From contig CAMCUB010000011.1 in the NCBI GenBank assembly GCA_945878845.1, forward strand, positions 1 to 64,000: DNA of 64,000 nucleotides, in the 5' to 3' direction. This DNA is from Erythrobacter sanguineus. Lineage in GTDB: Bacteria; Pseudomonadota; Alphaproteobacteria; Sphingomonadales; Sphingomonadaceae. Numbering within the stretch: the stretch's first letter is position 1; each line of letters starts with the position of its first letter. The notes under the pieces are model-generated. The model saw only the letters and a list, made by a program, of their open reading frames with translations. It was not told the origin of the DNA and searched no databases. The translations under genes and the position numbers were made by a program. Below, piece by piece: positions 28,026 to 37,923 of the stretch.

Positions 28026-28781
28026 TCATTCTCCGTCCCGCATCGCCCAGGCAATCGTGCGCCGCAGCAGGTCGTAATAGACGTCGTAGTTCCACGCGCA
28101 CATTTCCTTGTGCGGGTAGAAATCGGCCATGCCGGGAAGATCATAGTGCCCGCGGCAATGGCCAAGCGCATTGTATACTATCCGCCCCGCGCCGAGATCC
28201 CTCGTATAAACGATAGGAACCGTGGTCTTTTCCCACGTACTGTGGGTGAAGCCGGTCGCCTCGCCTTCGAAAGTCGTCTGCATCAGCGTGTCGATCGGCG
28301 CGGTGGTCTTGGAGAGGTAGAGCTCGTCCACCACCTCGAAATCCTCGATGCCTTTGGTGAGCTCGTGGTCCTTGTTGACCACCTCAACCGGGAACTTGTC
28401 GATCGGCGGGTGGGCCACAAACTGCGTGCCGAGCATCTCCATCACGTCGGGGCGATCATCGGGCGCATGGACCAGACCCTCGGCGGTGAAGACGAGGATC
28501 GAGTTGGTGCCGTGGAGCGCCATCCACTTGCCGCCCTTTTCCATCCACGCTTTCAGCTGCGCAGCCTGCTCGGGGGTCGGCATCAGGTCGCAGGTGTAGG
28601 TGATGAGGAAGCGGCACTGGTCGAGCCGCTCCAGCCCCGAATAGTCCGCCGCCACCGTGGTGCGGATCTGCGGGTGTTCGGCCAGCAGCTTGAGGATCTC
28701 GAGCCGGGGGTAGTCGATATCGTGATACTTGCCCGCGGCGATGAAATGCGCGTCGATCCGGGTTGCGGGTTGCTGTGCCAT
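28026..28781 (-). CDS. ThuA-like domain protein
   Basis: HFIAAGKYHDIDYPRLEIL...LKAWMEKGGKWMALHGTNS...TVPIVYTRDLGAGRIVYNALGHCRGHYD. Confidence 0.85.
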   Translation of the reverse strand: MAQQPATRIDAHFIAAGKYHDIDYPRLEILKLLAEHPQIRTTVAADYSGLERLDQCRFLITYTCDLMPTPEQAAQLKAWMEKGGKWMALHGTNSILVFTAEGLVHAPDDRPDVMEMLGTQFVAHPPIDKFPVEVVNKDHELTKGIEDFEVVDELYLSKTTAPIDTLMQTTFEGEATGFTHSTWEKTTVPIVYTRDLGAGRIVYNALGHCRGHYDLPGMADFYPHKEMCAWNYDVYYDLLRRTIAWAMRDGE

Positions 28782-28782
28782 G

Positions 28783-29556
28783 CTAGCTCCTGATGCTGCC
28801 GCCGCCGTCGACGGTGAGGTCGCAGCCGGTGGTGAAACTCGCGTCGTCAGAGGCGAGGAAGACCACCGCGCGGGCGACTTCCTCGGGCTCGCCGATGCGG
28901 TTCATCGGGTGGGTGGCGGCGAAGTTGGTCTCGATGTTTTCGGGCGTGTCGGCGCCCGAGAACTTGTAGCGGTTGTACATCGGCGTGCGGATCGCGCCGG
29001 GGTGGACCATGTTGACGCGGATCGGCAGACCGCGTTCGGCAAGGTCGAGCGCGACGGACTGGGTGAGGCCTCTGAGGCCGGTCTTGGACGCTGAGTAGGC
29101 CGCCACGAAGCTCGCCGGGCGCAGCGCGATCATCGAACCGATGTTGACGATGGCGCAGGCCTCGCCGCTCGCTTCCATCGCCGGGATCGCGGCGCGCATG
29201 CCGTAGAAGGGGCCGTGGAGGTTGATGTCGATGGTGCGCTCCCACACGTCGAGCGCGCCTTCGGGGACGTTGCCGGGTTCCGAGATGCCGGCGATATTGC
29301 ACAGCACGGTGAGCTTGCCGAAGCGCGAGAGGGTGGCGGCGACCGCCGCCTCCCATTGCGCGAGGTGGCGCACGTCGAGGTGGGTCGCGGCCGCCCGCTC
29401 GCCCAGTTCGGCGGCGAGTTCCTGCGCCTTCTCCAGCTGCACATCGCCGAGCATTACGCTGCCGCCCTCGGCGATGATCAACTGCGCGACCGCAGCCCCG
29501 ATCCCTTCAGCGCCGCCCGAGATCAGCGCGACCTTGCCTTGCATCCGCGTGCTCAT
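28783..29556 (-). CDS. SDR family oxidoreductase
   Basis: VALISGGAEGIGAAVA, NIAGISEPG, YSASKTGLRGLTQ, C-terminal TVDGG. Confidence 0.9.
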   Translation of the reverse strand: MSTRMQGKVALISGGAEGIGAAVAQLIIAEGGSVMLGDVQLEKAQELAAELGERAAATHLDVRHLAQWEAAVAATLSRFGKLTVLCNIAGISEPGNVPEGALDVWERTIDINLHGPFYGMRAAIPAMEASGEACAIVNIGSMIALRPASFVAAYSASKTGLRGLTQSVALDLAERGLPIRVNMVHPGAIRTPMYNRYKFSGADTPENIETNFAATHPMNRIGEPEEVARAVVFLASDDASFTTGCDLTVDGGGSIRS

Positions 29557-30707
29557 TCGCGTTCCAGAATCGCGACGCCGGACAGGCCGGGCGCGCCATA
29601 GACGTGGGAGTAGCCGAAGCGCGGGGTGCCAGGCACCTGCCGCTCGCCCGCGCGGCCGCGCAGCTGGGTCACGTTTTCGTAGACCTGCCTCAGGCCCGAG
29701 GCGCCGACCGGCTCCCCGCAGGCGAGGCAACCGCCGTCGGTGTTGACCGGCAGCTTCCCGCCGCCGATCTCGGTCCAGCCATTGGCGAGCCATTCTTCCT
29801 GCTCGCCGTCCTTGCAGAAGCCGTTCTCGGCCATGTGCATGATTTCCGCGCCGCTTTCGGTGTCCTGCAATTGCGCGACGCTGATGTCCTCAGGCCCGAT
29901 CCCCGCCTTCTCGAAGGCAGCCTTGCTGGCGAGGACGGTGGGCTTGCCGCCTTCCTCGATGCTGATGCCGGCCTGGAACACCTCGAAGGAGTTGGGCGGG
30001 CGGGTCTTCACCGAAACCGCGCGGATCTTCACCCCGTCGGCGCCCAGCTCCTTCATCTTCTTCTCCGAAGCGAGGATCAGCGCGACCGCACCCTCGGCGG
30101 GCGAGCAGAACATATACTTGGTCAGCGGGTCGTTGATCATCGGCGCGTTCATGATCGTGTCGAGATCGACCGGGCTGCGCCGCCATGCGTGCGGCGTGAT
30201 CGTGCCGTTGCGGAAGGCCTTTTCCGCCACCCGGCCCAGCGTCGTGCGGCTGATGCCGTGAAGCTGCATATAGCGCTGGATCTTCAAAGCGAAGAACTGC
30301 GTGGTCAGCATCATGCCGGTCTGGCCGTACCATTCGGGCAGGCCGTAATCGGCAGGCTTCGCATTGAACGCCCCGCGAGGGTGCTTGTCGAAACCGACTG
30401 CCAGCGCGAGGTCATACATCCCGCTCGCGATCGCCTGCTGCGATGCGGCGAGCGCGCTGCCCCCCGTGGCGCAGCCATTGGCGACATTGGTGAAGGGGAG
30501 CGAGGTCAAACCCAGCTCGTTGACCATGATGTCGGCATTGCCCGCCGCAGCCGAGCCGCCATAGGCGCACTCGATGTCGGGCCATTCGAGGCCTGCGTCG
30601 GTGAGTGCCTCGCGCACGGCATAGACGCCCTGTTCGCGGCCCGAGCGGCTGTCGGTGCGGCCGAAGGGATGGATCCCCGCGCCGATGATATAGACGTTCT
30701 CGCTCAT
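29553..30707 (-). CDS. thiolase-like / lipid-transfer (SCP2-thiolase-like) protein
   Basis: VANGCATGGSAL nucleophile region; NTDGGCLACGEPVGASGLRQVYENVTQLRG. Confidence 0.88.
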   Translation of the reverse strand: MSENVYIIGAGIHPFGRTDSRSGREQGVYAVREALTDAGLEWPDIECAYGGSAAAGNADIMVNELGLTSLPFTNVANGCATGGSALAASQQAIASGMYDLALAVGFDKHPRGAFNAKPADYGLPEWYGQTGMMLTTQFFALKIQRYMQLHGISRTTLGRVAEKAFRNGTITPHAWRRSPVDLDTIMNAPMINDPLTKYMFCSPAEGAVALILASEKKMKELGADGVKIRAVSVKTRPPNSFEVFQAGISIEEGGKPTVLASKAAFEKAGIGPEDISVAQLQDTESGAEIMHMAENGFCKDGEQEEWLANGWTEIGGGKLPVNTDGGCLACGEPVGASGLRQVYENVTQLRGRAGERQVPGTPRFGYSHVYGAPGLSGVAILERE

Positions 30708-31129
30708 GCGGCTTTGCTTTCTGATGCGGCGACGGGGCGGAAGGCGAAGGTGTCGTAGCGCGCGTTGAACGGCACGATGCAGAATTCGAGCTCCATGCCG
30801 AGGTGCAGGTCTTCGAGCCGAGCATCGACGATCCGGCTTTCGACGATCACCTCGCCGGGCAGCTCGACATAGCCGAGGAGGAAAGCCTGGAAATCGGGCG
30901 GGCCCTCGCCGGGGCCGGAGCCGGGGCCTTCATAGGGCTCCTTGGGCAGGAAACCCTGCGAGGTCCACGACCACAGCTTGCCGCGGCGCGAGAGCTTGTA
31001 GGGCTCAACGCCTTCCGCCGCGTCGCCGGTGGGCATCGGGAAGACGATCTGCCCCGAGGGCAGCCGTCCACCCATCAGGTGCGGCGTAGCCCCGTCACTC
31101 CACAGGTTCGGGTCGATCTTTTCGCCCAT
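30704..31129 (-). CDS. OB-fold (DUF35-type) protein lacking zinc-ribbon cysteines
   Basis: PSGQIVFPMP...LWSWTSQGFLPKEPYEGP...LGYVELPGEVIVESRIVD...LHLGMELEF; 4-bp overlap with thiolase-like gene. Confidence 0.75.
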   Translation of the reverse strand: MGEKIDPNLWSDGATPHLMGGRLPSGQIVFPMPTGDAAEGVEPYKLSRRGKLWSWTSQGFLPKEPYEGPGSGPGEGPPDFQAFLLGYVELPGEVIVESRIVDARLEDLHLGMELEFCIVPFNARYDTFAFRPVAASESKAA

Positions 31130-31169
31130 GTCTCTTGTCCCCTCCAGCGCGCGCATCAGGCCGCGCCAA

Positions 31170-32252
31170 TCATGCTGCTAACGCGTATTCCGCCAGCACG
31201 GTGTCGACGTCGCCGAACAGGCGGGCGAGCACCAGCACGCGCTTCAAAGCGTGGCCGATGGCAAGCTCGTCGGTGATCCCCATGCCGCCATGCATCTGCA
31301 CCGCCTCGCGCGCGACGGAATCGACGTTCTCGCCGATAAAGGCCTTGGCACCGGCGGCGGCGCGCTGCCACTTTGCTGCGTCCCCTCGGTCGGTCAATGC
31401 TGCGCGGTAAAGCATTGAACGGGCTTGCTCTTCCTTCGCATAGCAATCGACCAGCCGGTGCTGCAAAGCCTGGAAAGAACCGATTGCCACCCCGAACTGC
31501 TCGCGCTCCTTCACGTAGGTGAGCGTGTCGTCCAGCAACCGCTGGCCGAGCCCGACCATTTCGGCGGCGGCATAGAGGCGCATGTCTGCGACGATGGCAT
31601 CGAGCGCCGCTGGGTCGAGCGTCAGCTTGGCGGCGGCGGGCGTGCGGGTGAGCTTGATCTCGCCCGCGATGCTGCCGTCCGCGAGGCGATAGGCGCGCAC
31701 CTCCAGCCCGGGCGCGTCCTTGGGCACGAGGAAGCACGCGGTCTCCCCGCCAAACTCGGCGGTGACGATGAACAGATCCGCCATCAGCGCGCCCATCACC
31801 ATCGTCTTCTCGCCGGTCAGGGTGAAGCCGTCTGCGGCGCTCTCCGCCTTCATGCCCTTGGCCTTGAGGCTGTAACGCTGGCCGCGCTCGGTCCAGGCGA
31901 AGGTAGCGAGGGTCTCGCCCGACAATACGCCGCCCAGCACATCGCCCGCACCGCCGCGTTCGAGCAACAGGGCCGGCAGGATGCCGTGTTCGAGCAGCGG
32001 GTCGGGCGCATTGGTCTTGCCGATCGCCTCCAGCACCAGCGCCAGATCAACCGCCGATCCGCCCATGCCGCCCGCATCCTCGCTCGCTGCAAGCGCGATC
32101 AGGCCCATCTCTGCCAACTGCTGCCAGCGCGCGCGGTCATAGCTGGTCGGCGAGAGGCGCAGCTTGCGCCGTGCCTCGACATCGATGGGCGCAGCGAAGC
32201 GCTCCACCGACGAAACGAACATTTCCTGTTCTTCGGACAGGTCGAAATTCAT
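31170..32252 (-). CDS. acyl-CoA dehydrogenase family protein
   Basis: MNFDLSEEQEMFVSSVERF..., YVKEREQFGVAIGSFQALQHRLVD, AVQMHGGMGITDELAIG. Confidence 0.92.
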   Translation of the reverse strand: MNFDLSEEQEMFVSSVERFAAPIDVEARRKLRLSPTSYDRARWQQLAEMGLIALAASEDAGGMGGSAVDLALVLEAIGKTNAPDPLLEHGILPALLLERGGAGDVLGGVLSGETLATFAWTERGQRYSLKAKGMKAESAADGFTLTGEKTMVMGALMADLFIVTAEFGGETACFLVPKDAPGLEVRAYRLADGSIAGEIKLTRTPAAAKLTLDPAALDAIVADMRLYAAAEMVGLGQRLLDDTLTYVKEREQFGVAIGSFQALQHRLVDCYAKEEQARSMLYRAALTDRGDAAKWQRAAAGAKAFIGENVDSVAREAVQMHGGMGITDELAIGHALKRVLVLARLFGDVDTVLAEYALAA

Positions 32253-32257
32253 GGGCC

Positions 32258-33499
32258 TCAGGCTTTCCGCGTAAAGGTAATCGGCAGGTGGGTGACGCCG
32301 CGCAGCAGGATGTTGGGCAGAATGCGGATCGCGCTGTCATCAGGCACCGCAAAGTTATCGAGCCGCTCGAGCAGTTCGTCGAAGGCGACCAGCATTTCCT
32401 TGCGGCTGAGCATATTGCCCACGCACATATGCGGCCCCTTGCCGAAGCTGAGATGCGTGCGGGCGTTGGCGCGCTCGATGTCGAACTTGTCGGGATCGGG
32501 GAATTTGGACGGATCGCGGTTGGCCGCGGCATAGCGCAGCTGCACCACGCTGCCCGCCGGGATCGCCATGCCGCCAAGTTCGGTATCCTGCTTGACGATC
32601 CGCCACATCCCCGCGGTCGGCGTTTCGTAGCGCAGCGCTTCCTCGACGAGGTTCATGATCACCTTGGGATCGCGCCCGCCCGCCGCCGCCTTGGCCTTGG
32701 CCATCTGGTCGGGGTTGCGGATCAACTGGAGCAGGCCGCCCGCCAGCGTCGAGGTGGTGGTCTCGTTCCCCGCCACCATGAACTGCTGCATCAGCGACAT
32801 GATCTCGGGGTCTTTGAGCGGGGTTTCGCCCTCGATGCGCGCCTCGACGAGATCGGTGAGGAGGTCATTGCCGCCGTTCGCCTTTCGGTCGTCGATCAGG
32901 CCCTTGATGTAGTGCTGGAACTCGACGAGGCTGCGCGCGCATTCAAGCTTGCGCTCGTGATCGACCATCTGGCTGAAGCGGTCGACCGCCGCGTCCGACC
33001 AGCGCTTCACGCGGCCCGGATCATCGTCGAGCCCGATCTGCCCGGCGATCATCGCCACGGGCAGCGGCACGCCGAACTCCTCGACGAACTCGCAAGAGCC
33101 CCGGTCGGCGAAGGCCTCGATCAGGTCGATCGACTTGGTGCGCATATCGGCCTCGATCGCGTTCACGCGCGGGGCCGAGAAGGCGAGGTTGACGAGCTTG
33201 CGGTTGCGGGTGTGGACCGGGTGATCGGCGGTCAGCAGGGTGGGCAGATCCGGCCAGCCCTCGGCGAGGATCGCCTGAATGTCCTCGTCCGCTTCGCGCC
33301 CCATGAGCGCGGTAAAGTCGTTAGAGAACACCTCGGGCTTGGCCGCGGCCTCGCTGCACAGGTCGTAGGAATAGACGACCCAGGTGTTCATGCCGTCGAG
33401 ATGCTCGATTGCCACCCCCGCCTCGTGGACGGCGCGGTAGTAATCGAACGGATCGATCAGCGTTTCGGGCGCAAAGACATTGCCTTCGGGCTTGTTCAT
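32258..33499 (-). CDS. cytochrome P450
   Basis: VAGNETTTS I-helix, EALRYETP, heme loop FGKGPHMCVGNMLSRKE. Confidence 0.95.
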   Translation of the reverse strand: MNKPEGNVFAPETLIDPFDYYRAVHEAGVAIEHLDGMNTWVVYSYDLCSEAAAKPEVFSNDFTALMGREADEDIQAILAEGWPDLPTLLTADHPVHTRNRKLVNLAFSAPRVNAIEADMRTKSIDLIEAFADRGSCEFVEEFGVPLPVAMIAGQIGLDDDPGRVKRWSDAAVDRFSQMVDHERKLECARSLVEFQHYIKGLIDDRKANGGNDLLTDLVEARIEGETPLKDPEIMSLMQQFMVAGNETTTSTLAGGLLQLIRNPDQMAKAKAAAGGRDPKVIMNLVEEALRYETPTAGMWRIVKQDTELGGMAIPAGSVVQLRYAAANRDPSKFPDPDKFDIERANARTHLSFGKGPHMCVGNMLSRKEMLVAFDELLERLDNFAVPDDSAIRILPNILLRGVTHLPITFTRKA

Positions 33500-33598
33500 G
33501 TGATGCGGCTCCAGACCCTTACCAGCTTATGGCGAGAGCCTAGCCAACCCTGCGCCCCCGATGCGATGCGCGAATGTGTTAGGGTTGCAGTGCGCGCG

Positions 33599-33976
33599 TC
33601 ATCCGCCGGCAAATTCGCGCTGGAATTCAAGCATGTCGAAATAGTCGCGCCATCCGGTGATGCGGCCATCCGCGCCGATGTCGAAGGTGCCCATCACGCG
33701 GATCGCGGCGCGGCGGCCGTCCTTGAAGTGGAAGATGTCGGTGCGCTCGGTCAGGACGGTGTTGCCATTGGCGGCGATGGCATGGGTCTGCCAGTCGCAC
33801 TTTTCGATATCGCCGAGGAAGCCTTCGACCATTGCGCGCATCTGCGCGGTGCCTACGACCGGCTCCATCGGGATGTTGTGGTAGACGATATCCTCGGCGC
33901 ACAGGGCGAGCATCGCGTCGATGTCGCAGGCGTTCCAATGGGTGATGAAAGCCTCGACGGTTTCTTGCGGGGTCAT
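33599..33976 (-). CDS. NTF2/SnoaL-like protein
   Basis: VEAFITHWNACDIDAMLALCAEDIVYHNIPMEPVVG...DIFHFKDGRRAAIRVMGTFDIG.DGRITGWRDYFDM. Confidence 0.85.
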   Translation of the reverse strand: MTPQETVEAFITHWNACDIDAMLALCAEDIVYHNIPMEPVVGTAQMRAMVEGFLGDIEKCDWQTHAIAANGNTVLTERTDIFHFKDGRRAAIRVMGTFDIGADGRITGWRDYFDMLEFQREFAGG

Positions 33977-34743
33977 GCGGCGTTTCCTCCTGAAGTGTAG
34001 TCGAGCGCCTGGGCGAGCATCTGTCGGACTTGGGGGTTGGCGTAGGTCGCAGGGCCGTCGCCGAATTGCAGGTAGATGAGCGGGGCAGGGCAGGTGCGGC
34101 TCTCCCAGGCGATGCAGTTGCTGCCCTCGGGGTGCTCCCAGCCCGCATTGCTGAACATCGCGCCCGCGACAGCCTGCGCGGCGGAGTAGAAGTTGGCGGC
34201 CGTGAAGGCGAAGCCCTCGGCGCGGGCGAGGGGGGTGAGGGCGGTCTCGTCGATGGGGCAGAGATAGAGCTCGTCGGTGACCGGGAAGGCCTGTGGGAGG
34301 CCGCGCGTCACCGGATGGTCGGCAAGGATGCGTGCCTCGTAGGTGATGTCGTGGCGGTACCCGGAATCGAGGCCATGCGTGCCCGGCTGGTAGTGGAACT
34401 GCCCGCCGAGCCAGTCATGCCACTCCGGCCACTCGGCCCACCCGGCAAGCGCATGGTGCATCGCCACCGCCCCTTTGCCGCTGGCAAAGCGGGCGGTGAT
34501 CGCCTCGCGGAAGGCGGACGAGGGCGCGCGCGTGGTCACCTTGCCCTCGCCGAAGCTGTAGCCTGCCATGTCGTAGAACAGCAGCGCGTCGGCGGCGAGG
34601 ATGGCTTCTGCCGCGTCAGCCTCGCCGCCTTCGGAGTGGATCAGGTGGGTGATCTCCCAATCGCCCAGCGCGGCGAGCAGTTCGTCAAAGGGGCCAGCCT
34701 CGTAAGGATGGCCCCCTGACAGCACGAGCAGTGAGCGGGCCAT
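33973..34743 (-). CDS. ThuA-like domain protein
   Basis: LLVLSGGHPYEAGPFDELLAAL...GKGAVAMHHALAGWAEWPEWHDWLGG. Confidence 0.8.
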   Translation of the reverse strand: MARSLLVLSGGHPYEAGPFDELLAALGDWEITHLIHSEGGEADAAEAILAADALLFYDMAGYSFGEGKVTTRAPSSAFREAITARFASGKGAVAMHHALAGWAEWPEWHDWLGGQFHYQPGTHGLDSGYRHDITYEARILADHPVTRGLPQAFPVTDELYLCPIDETALTPLARAEGFAFTAANFYSAAQAVAGAMFSNAGWEHPEGSNCIAWESRTCPAPLIYLQFGDGPATYANPQVRQMLAQALDYTSGGNAA

Positions 34744-34748
34744 CGGTC

Positions 34749-35759
34749 TCAGGCGATCTTGAGGATCATCTTGCCGTCATTCGTCCCCGCGAACAGCCGC
34801 ATGAAGCTGTCGAAGGCGTGCTCCAGCCCCTCGTCGATATGCTCGTCGATGGTGAGCTGCCCTTGCGCGGCCCACACGCCCATCGCCTGCGCGCCCTCGC
34901 CGAAGCGCGGGACGTAGTCGGCCACGAGCAGCCCGCGGATGTGCGCGCGCTTGACGATCAGCTGCCACAGGTTGCGGATGCCGCGCGGCTCGGTGTTGTA
35001 TTCGCTGATGAGGCCGCAAAGTCCCACGCGCGAGTGCAGATTGAGGTTCATCAGGCCGGCATCGAGGATGATCCCGCCGACATTCTCGAAAATCACGTCG
35101 ACCCCGTCCGGGCAGGCCTCGGCGATGGCGGCGGTGAGCGCGGCTTCATTCTTGCCGCGATAGTCGATAGCGGCGTCGAAGCCGTATTTCTCGGTCAGCC
35201 GCGCGCACTTGGCAGGGCCGCCCGCGATCCCGACCGCCCGGCAGCCGTGGATTTTCGCCAGTTGTCCGACAAGGCTGCCGACCGCACCCGCCGCGCCGGT
35301 CACCAGCACGGTCTCGCCCGGCTTGGGCTCGCACACTTCCAGAAAACCGAAATAGGCGGTCATCCCCACCGCGCCGAAGATCGAGAGGTAGTTGGTGACG
35401 CTCGGCACCAGCGAGGGGTCGATCGGCTGGGTGAACCCGCCGACGGTGCCGATCGAATAGTCCTCGAGCGCGTTCAGGCCCATCACCCACTGACCCGGCG
35501 CGAAACCTTCCGCGCGGCTTTCCTCGACCACGCCGATGGTGCTGGCGCGCACCGGATCGCCCAAGGGGATCGGCGGCATGTAATTCCCTTCCGCATCCAT
35601 CCACCCGCGCATCGCCGGATCGAGCGAGGCGTAGTGGTTGCGGATCAGGAACTGGCCCTCTTCCAGCGCGGGGGTCTCGACGGTGACGAGCTCGAAATCC
35701 TCGGGCACCGGCGTGCCATCGGGGCGGCGCTGGAGGAGAAAGCGACGGTTGTGGGGCAT
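34749..35759 (-). CDS. NADP-dependent MDR oxidoreductase (curcumin/LTB4 reductase-like)
   Basis: NHYASLDPAMRGWM, VLVTGAAGAVGSLVGQLAKIHGCRAVGIAGG, VDVIFENVGG. Confidence 0.92.
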   Translation of the reverse strand: MPHNRRFLLQRRPDGTPVPEDFELVTVETPALEEGQFLIRNHYASLDPAMRGWMDAEGNYMPPIPLGDPVRASTIGVVEESRAEGFAPGQWVMGLNALEDYSIGTVGGFTQPIDPSLVPSVTNYLSIFGAVGMTAYFGFLEVCEPKPGETVLVTGAAGAVGSLVGQLAKIHGCRAVGIAGGPAKCARLTEKYGFDAAIDYRGKNEAALTAAIAEACPDGVDVIFENVGGIILDAGLMNLNLHSRVGLCGLISEYNTEPRGIRNLWQLIVKRAHIRGLLVADYVPRFGEGAQAMGVWAAQGQLTIDEHIDEGLEHAFDSFMRLFAGTNDGKMILKIA

Positions 35760-35784
35760 GTTGGTCTTTCGGTTATGAAGAAAT

Positions 35785-37923
35785 TCAGGCCGGTTCCAGC
35801 TTCACCGGAATGGCGCTCTGCAAGCTCTGGCCGGTGATCGGATCGTAATCGACCACCTCGCTCACCAGCCGGTTGGTGGAGGAACCTCGCTCGCGCACGT
35901 CGTCCTTGCCCGCATCGGCATCGCCATAGGCATGCGCCATCGAGACGATCCCGCGCCGCACCTTGTCGCTCGCCTTGACCACGCCGTGGATCGTGGCGTG
36001 GGGGCTGGTAATCGCGACGAGGCCGCCCTCTTCCAGACCCAGCGCCGCGATGTCATCGGGGTGGATGAAGGCGGGGTTGGTGGTGGTCTTCTCCTGCAAC
36101 TTCTTGAGCGGGTGGCCGATGGAATTGAACCGGGTCTTGGAGCGCCGCGAGATCAGGCGGAAGTCGAAGCCTTCGCGCGCCGCGTTGCTCCCGGCATATT
36201 TGCCGATCTCGGACGGCATCGCGCCGACCGCCAGATCGAAGCGGTGGAACTCGCCCTCGTCGACCGGCTCCACGACCGGGTGACGCTCGGGATACAGCAC
36301 CGCAGCGCCGCCATTGGCCGCGCAATCGGCGCGCACCTGGCTGGGAGGCACAAGGCAGCCGGTCACCGCGAGGTCGAGAAATTCCTGCTTGGTCGGCTTG
36401 CGATCCATCGGCAGCAGGCCGCCGTTGAGGTTCATCTGGATGCCGAGGTGGTGCGCCAGCGTCCAGAACATCTCGTATTCGTCGATCACATCGCCCGGCG
36501 CTTCGACCACCGCTTCGGTGTAGCGGGCATAGGGTTCCTCGTGCCACCATTCGGAGAGGCTGGTGATGTCCTCGCGTTCCAAGCATTGCGAGGGCGCGAG
36601 CACCACATCGGCGCGCTTGGCGCTGGCGCTCATCCACGGGTCGATCTGCACGAACAGCTCGAGATCATCGAGCGCGCGGACCATCTTGGCCTGATCGGGG
36701 AAGCCGACCACCGGATTGCCGCCGACCGAAATCAGCGCGCGCACCTGACCTTCGCCGGGGGTGAGGATCTCGTCGGCGAGCACGTTGCAGGGCATCTCCC
36801 AGCCGAGGTGACCGAGGCCGCGGAAGCGCGACTTGGGCATCCCTTCGGCGCCGAACATCGGCACGGGCGGTGCGACCTGCGCGCGGCGGGCGGTCTGGTA
36901 GGGGCTGAACACGCCGGGGATCGCGGCCTTCTCGCCCTCCTGCTTGAAGCGCGCGCAGATGGTGTTGAGGCACACGACGAGGTATTCGGTGAGCGTACCG
37001 TTGCCCGCCATTTCAGGGCCGGTGCCGGTGACCGCGCAGCCCTTGGAGCCGGTCGCGAACATCCGCGCGGCCGCGACGAGCTGGTCCTTGTCCAGTCCCG
37101 CGCGCTCCGCCGCGACCTCGGGCGGGAAGGCCTTCACTGCCTCTGCGAGTTCGTCGAAACCGTCGACATGCGCGGCGACGAAATTGCGGTCGTAGAGGCC
37201 TTCCGAGATGATCACATTGAGCATCCCCGCCAGCATCGCCGGATCCTCGCCCGGTTTCACGGGGAGGTAGATATCGGCGAGCCGCGCCACATCACTCTCG
37301 CGCGGGTCGGCGACAATCAGCTTGAGGCCCGCCGCCTGCTGGTCGCGGATGCGGCGCGAGGGGCTGAAGGGCGGCACGCCGCCGACGGGCGAATAGTGCG
37401 AGACGATCGGGTTGTTGCCGATGAAGAAGGCGACGTCGCTCTCCGAGAACGTATTCGGCCCCGCCATCCACTTGCCGTAACGCGCGGTAGTGAAGACCTT
37501 GGCGGGCTGGTCGAGCGTCACCGAGGTGTAGAAATTGCGGCTCCCCACGGCGTTGGCGAAGCTCAATGAGGCCGACATGGCGGCGGAGTTCTGGAAGCCG
37601 CCCGAGCCCATGAAGACGGCAACCGAATGCGGCCCATAGGTGTCGATGATGCGGCGCAACTCGCTCGCCACATGGGCCAGCGCCTCGGGCATCGGGGTCG
37701 AAACGAATTCGCCCTCGGCGTTGCGCACAAGGCTGTGATGCAGGCGGTTTTCGGAGTTGTGGCTGTCGGGCAGCTCGCGGCCCTTCATGCAGGTGTAGCC
37801 GCCATAGGCCGGATCATCAGGATCGCCGCGCACCTCGACGACCTTCCCGTCGGCGACATCCACTTCCATCGCGCAATTGGCGTGGCAGAAGCGGCAGAAG
37901 GTCTTGTGAGTCTGAATGCCCAT
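35785..37923 (-). CDS. molybdopterin-dependent oxidoreductase with N-terminal [4Fe-4S] motif
   Basis: FCRFCHANCAMEV...YTCMKGRELPDSHNSENRL; GNGTLTEYLVVCLNTICARF; C-terminal molydopterin dinucleotide-binding region. Confidence 0.92.
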   Translation of the reverse strand: MGIQTHKTFCRFCHANCAMEVDVADGKVVEVRGDPDDPAYGGYTCMKGRELPDSHNSENRLHHSLVRNAEGEFVSTPMPEALAHVASELRRIIDTYGPHSVAVFMGSGGFQNSAAMSASLSFANAVGSRNFYTSVTLDQPAKVFTTARYGKWMAGPNTFSESDVAFFIGNNPIVSHYSPVGGVPPFSPSRRIRDQQAAGLKLIVADPRESDVARLADIYLPVKPGEDPAMLAGMLNVIISEGLYDRNFVAAHVDGFDELAEAVKAFPPEVAAERAGLDKDQLVAAARMFATGSKGCAVTGTGPEMAGNGTLTEYLVVCLNTICARFKQEGEKAAIPGVFSPYQTARRAQVAPPVPMFGAEGMPKSRFRGLGHLGWEMPCNVLADEILTPGEGQVRALISVGGNPVVGFPDQAKMVRALDDLELFVQIDPWMSASAKRADVVLAPSQCLEREDITSLSEWWHEEPYARYTEAVVEAPGDVIDEYEMFWTLAHHLGIQMNLNGGLLPMDRKPTKQEFLDLAVTGCLVPPSQVRADCAANGGAAVLYPERHPVVEPVDEGEFHRFDLAVGAMPSEIGKYAGSNAAREGFDFRLISRRSKTRFNSIGHPLKKLQEKTTTNPAFIHPDDIAALGLEEGGLVAITSPHATIHGVVKASDKVRRGIVSMAHAYGDADAGKDDVRERGSSTNRLVSEVVDYDPITGQSLQSAIPVKLEPA

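Noticed and set aside
26642-28216. 524-aa ORF on the plus strand
   Set aside because: Antisense to the acyl-CoA dehydrogenase gene
29557-29793. N-terminal extension of the 28783 SDR ORF
   Set aside because: Overlaps the thiolase-like gene 3' end; the conserved SDR start MSTRMQGKVALISGG begins at 29556
32171-34000. 609-aa ORF on the plus strand
   Set aside because: Antisense to P450 and NTF2-like genes, no recognisable domains
35932-37569. 545-aa ORF on the plus strand
   Set aside because: Antisense to the molybdopterin oxidoreductase
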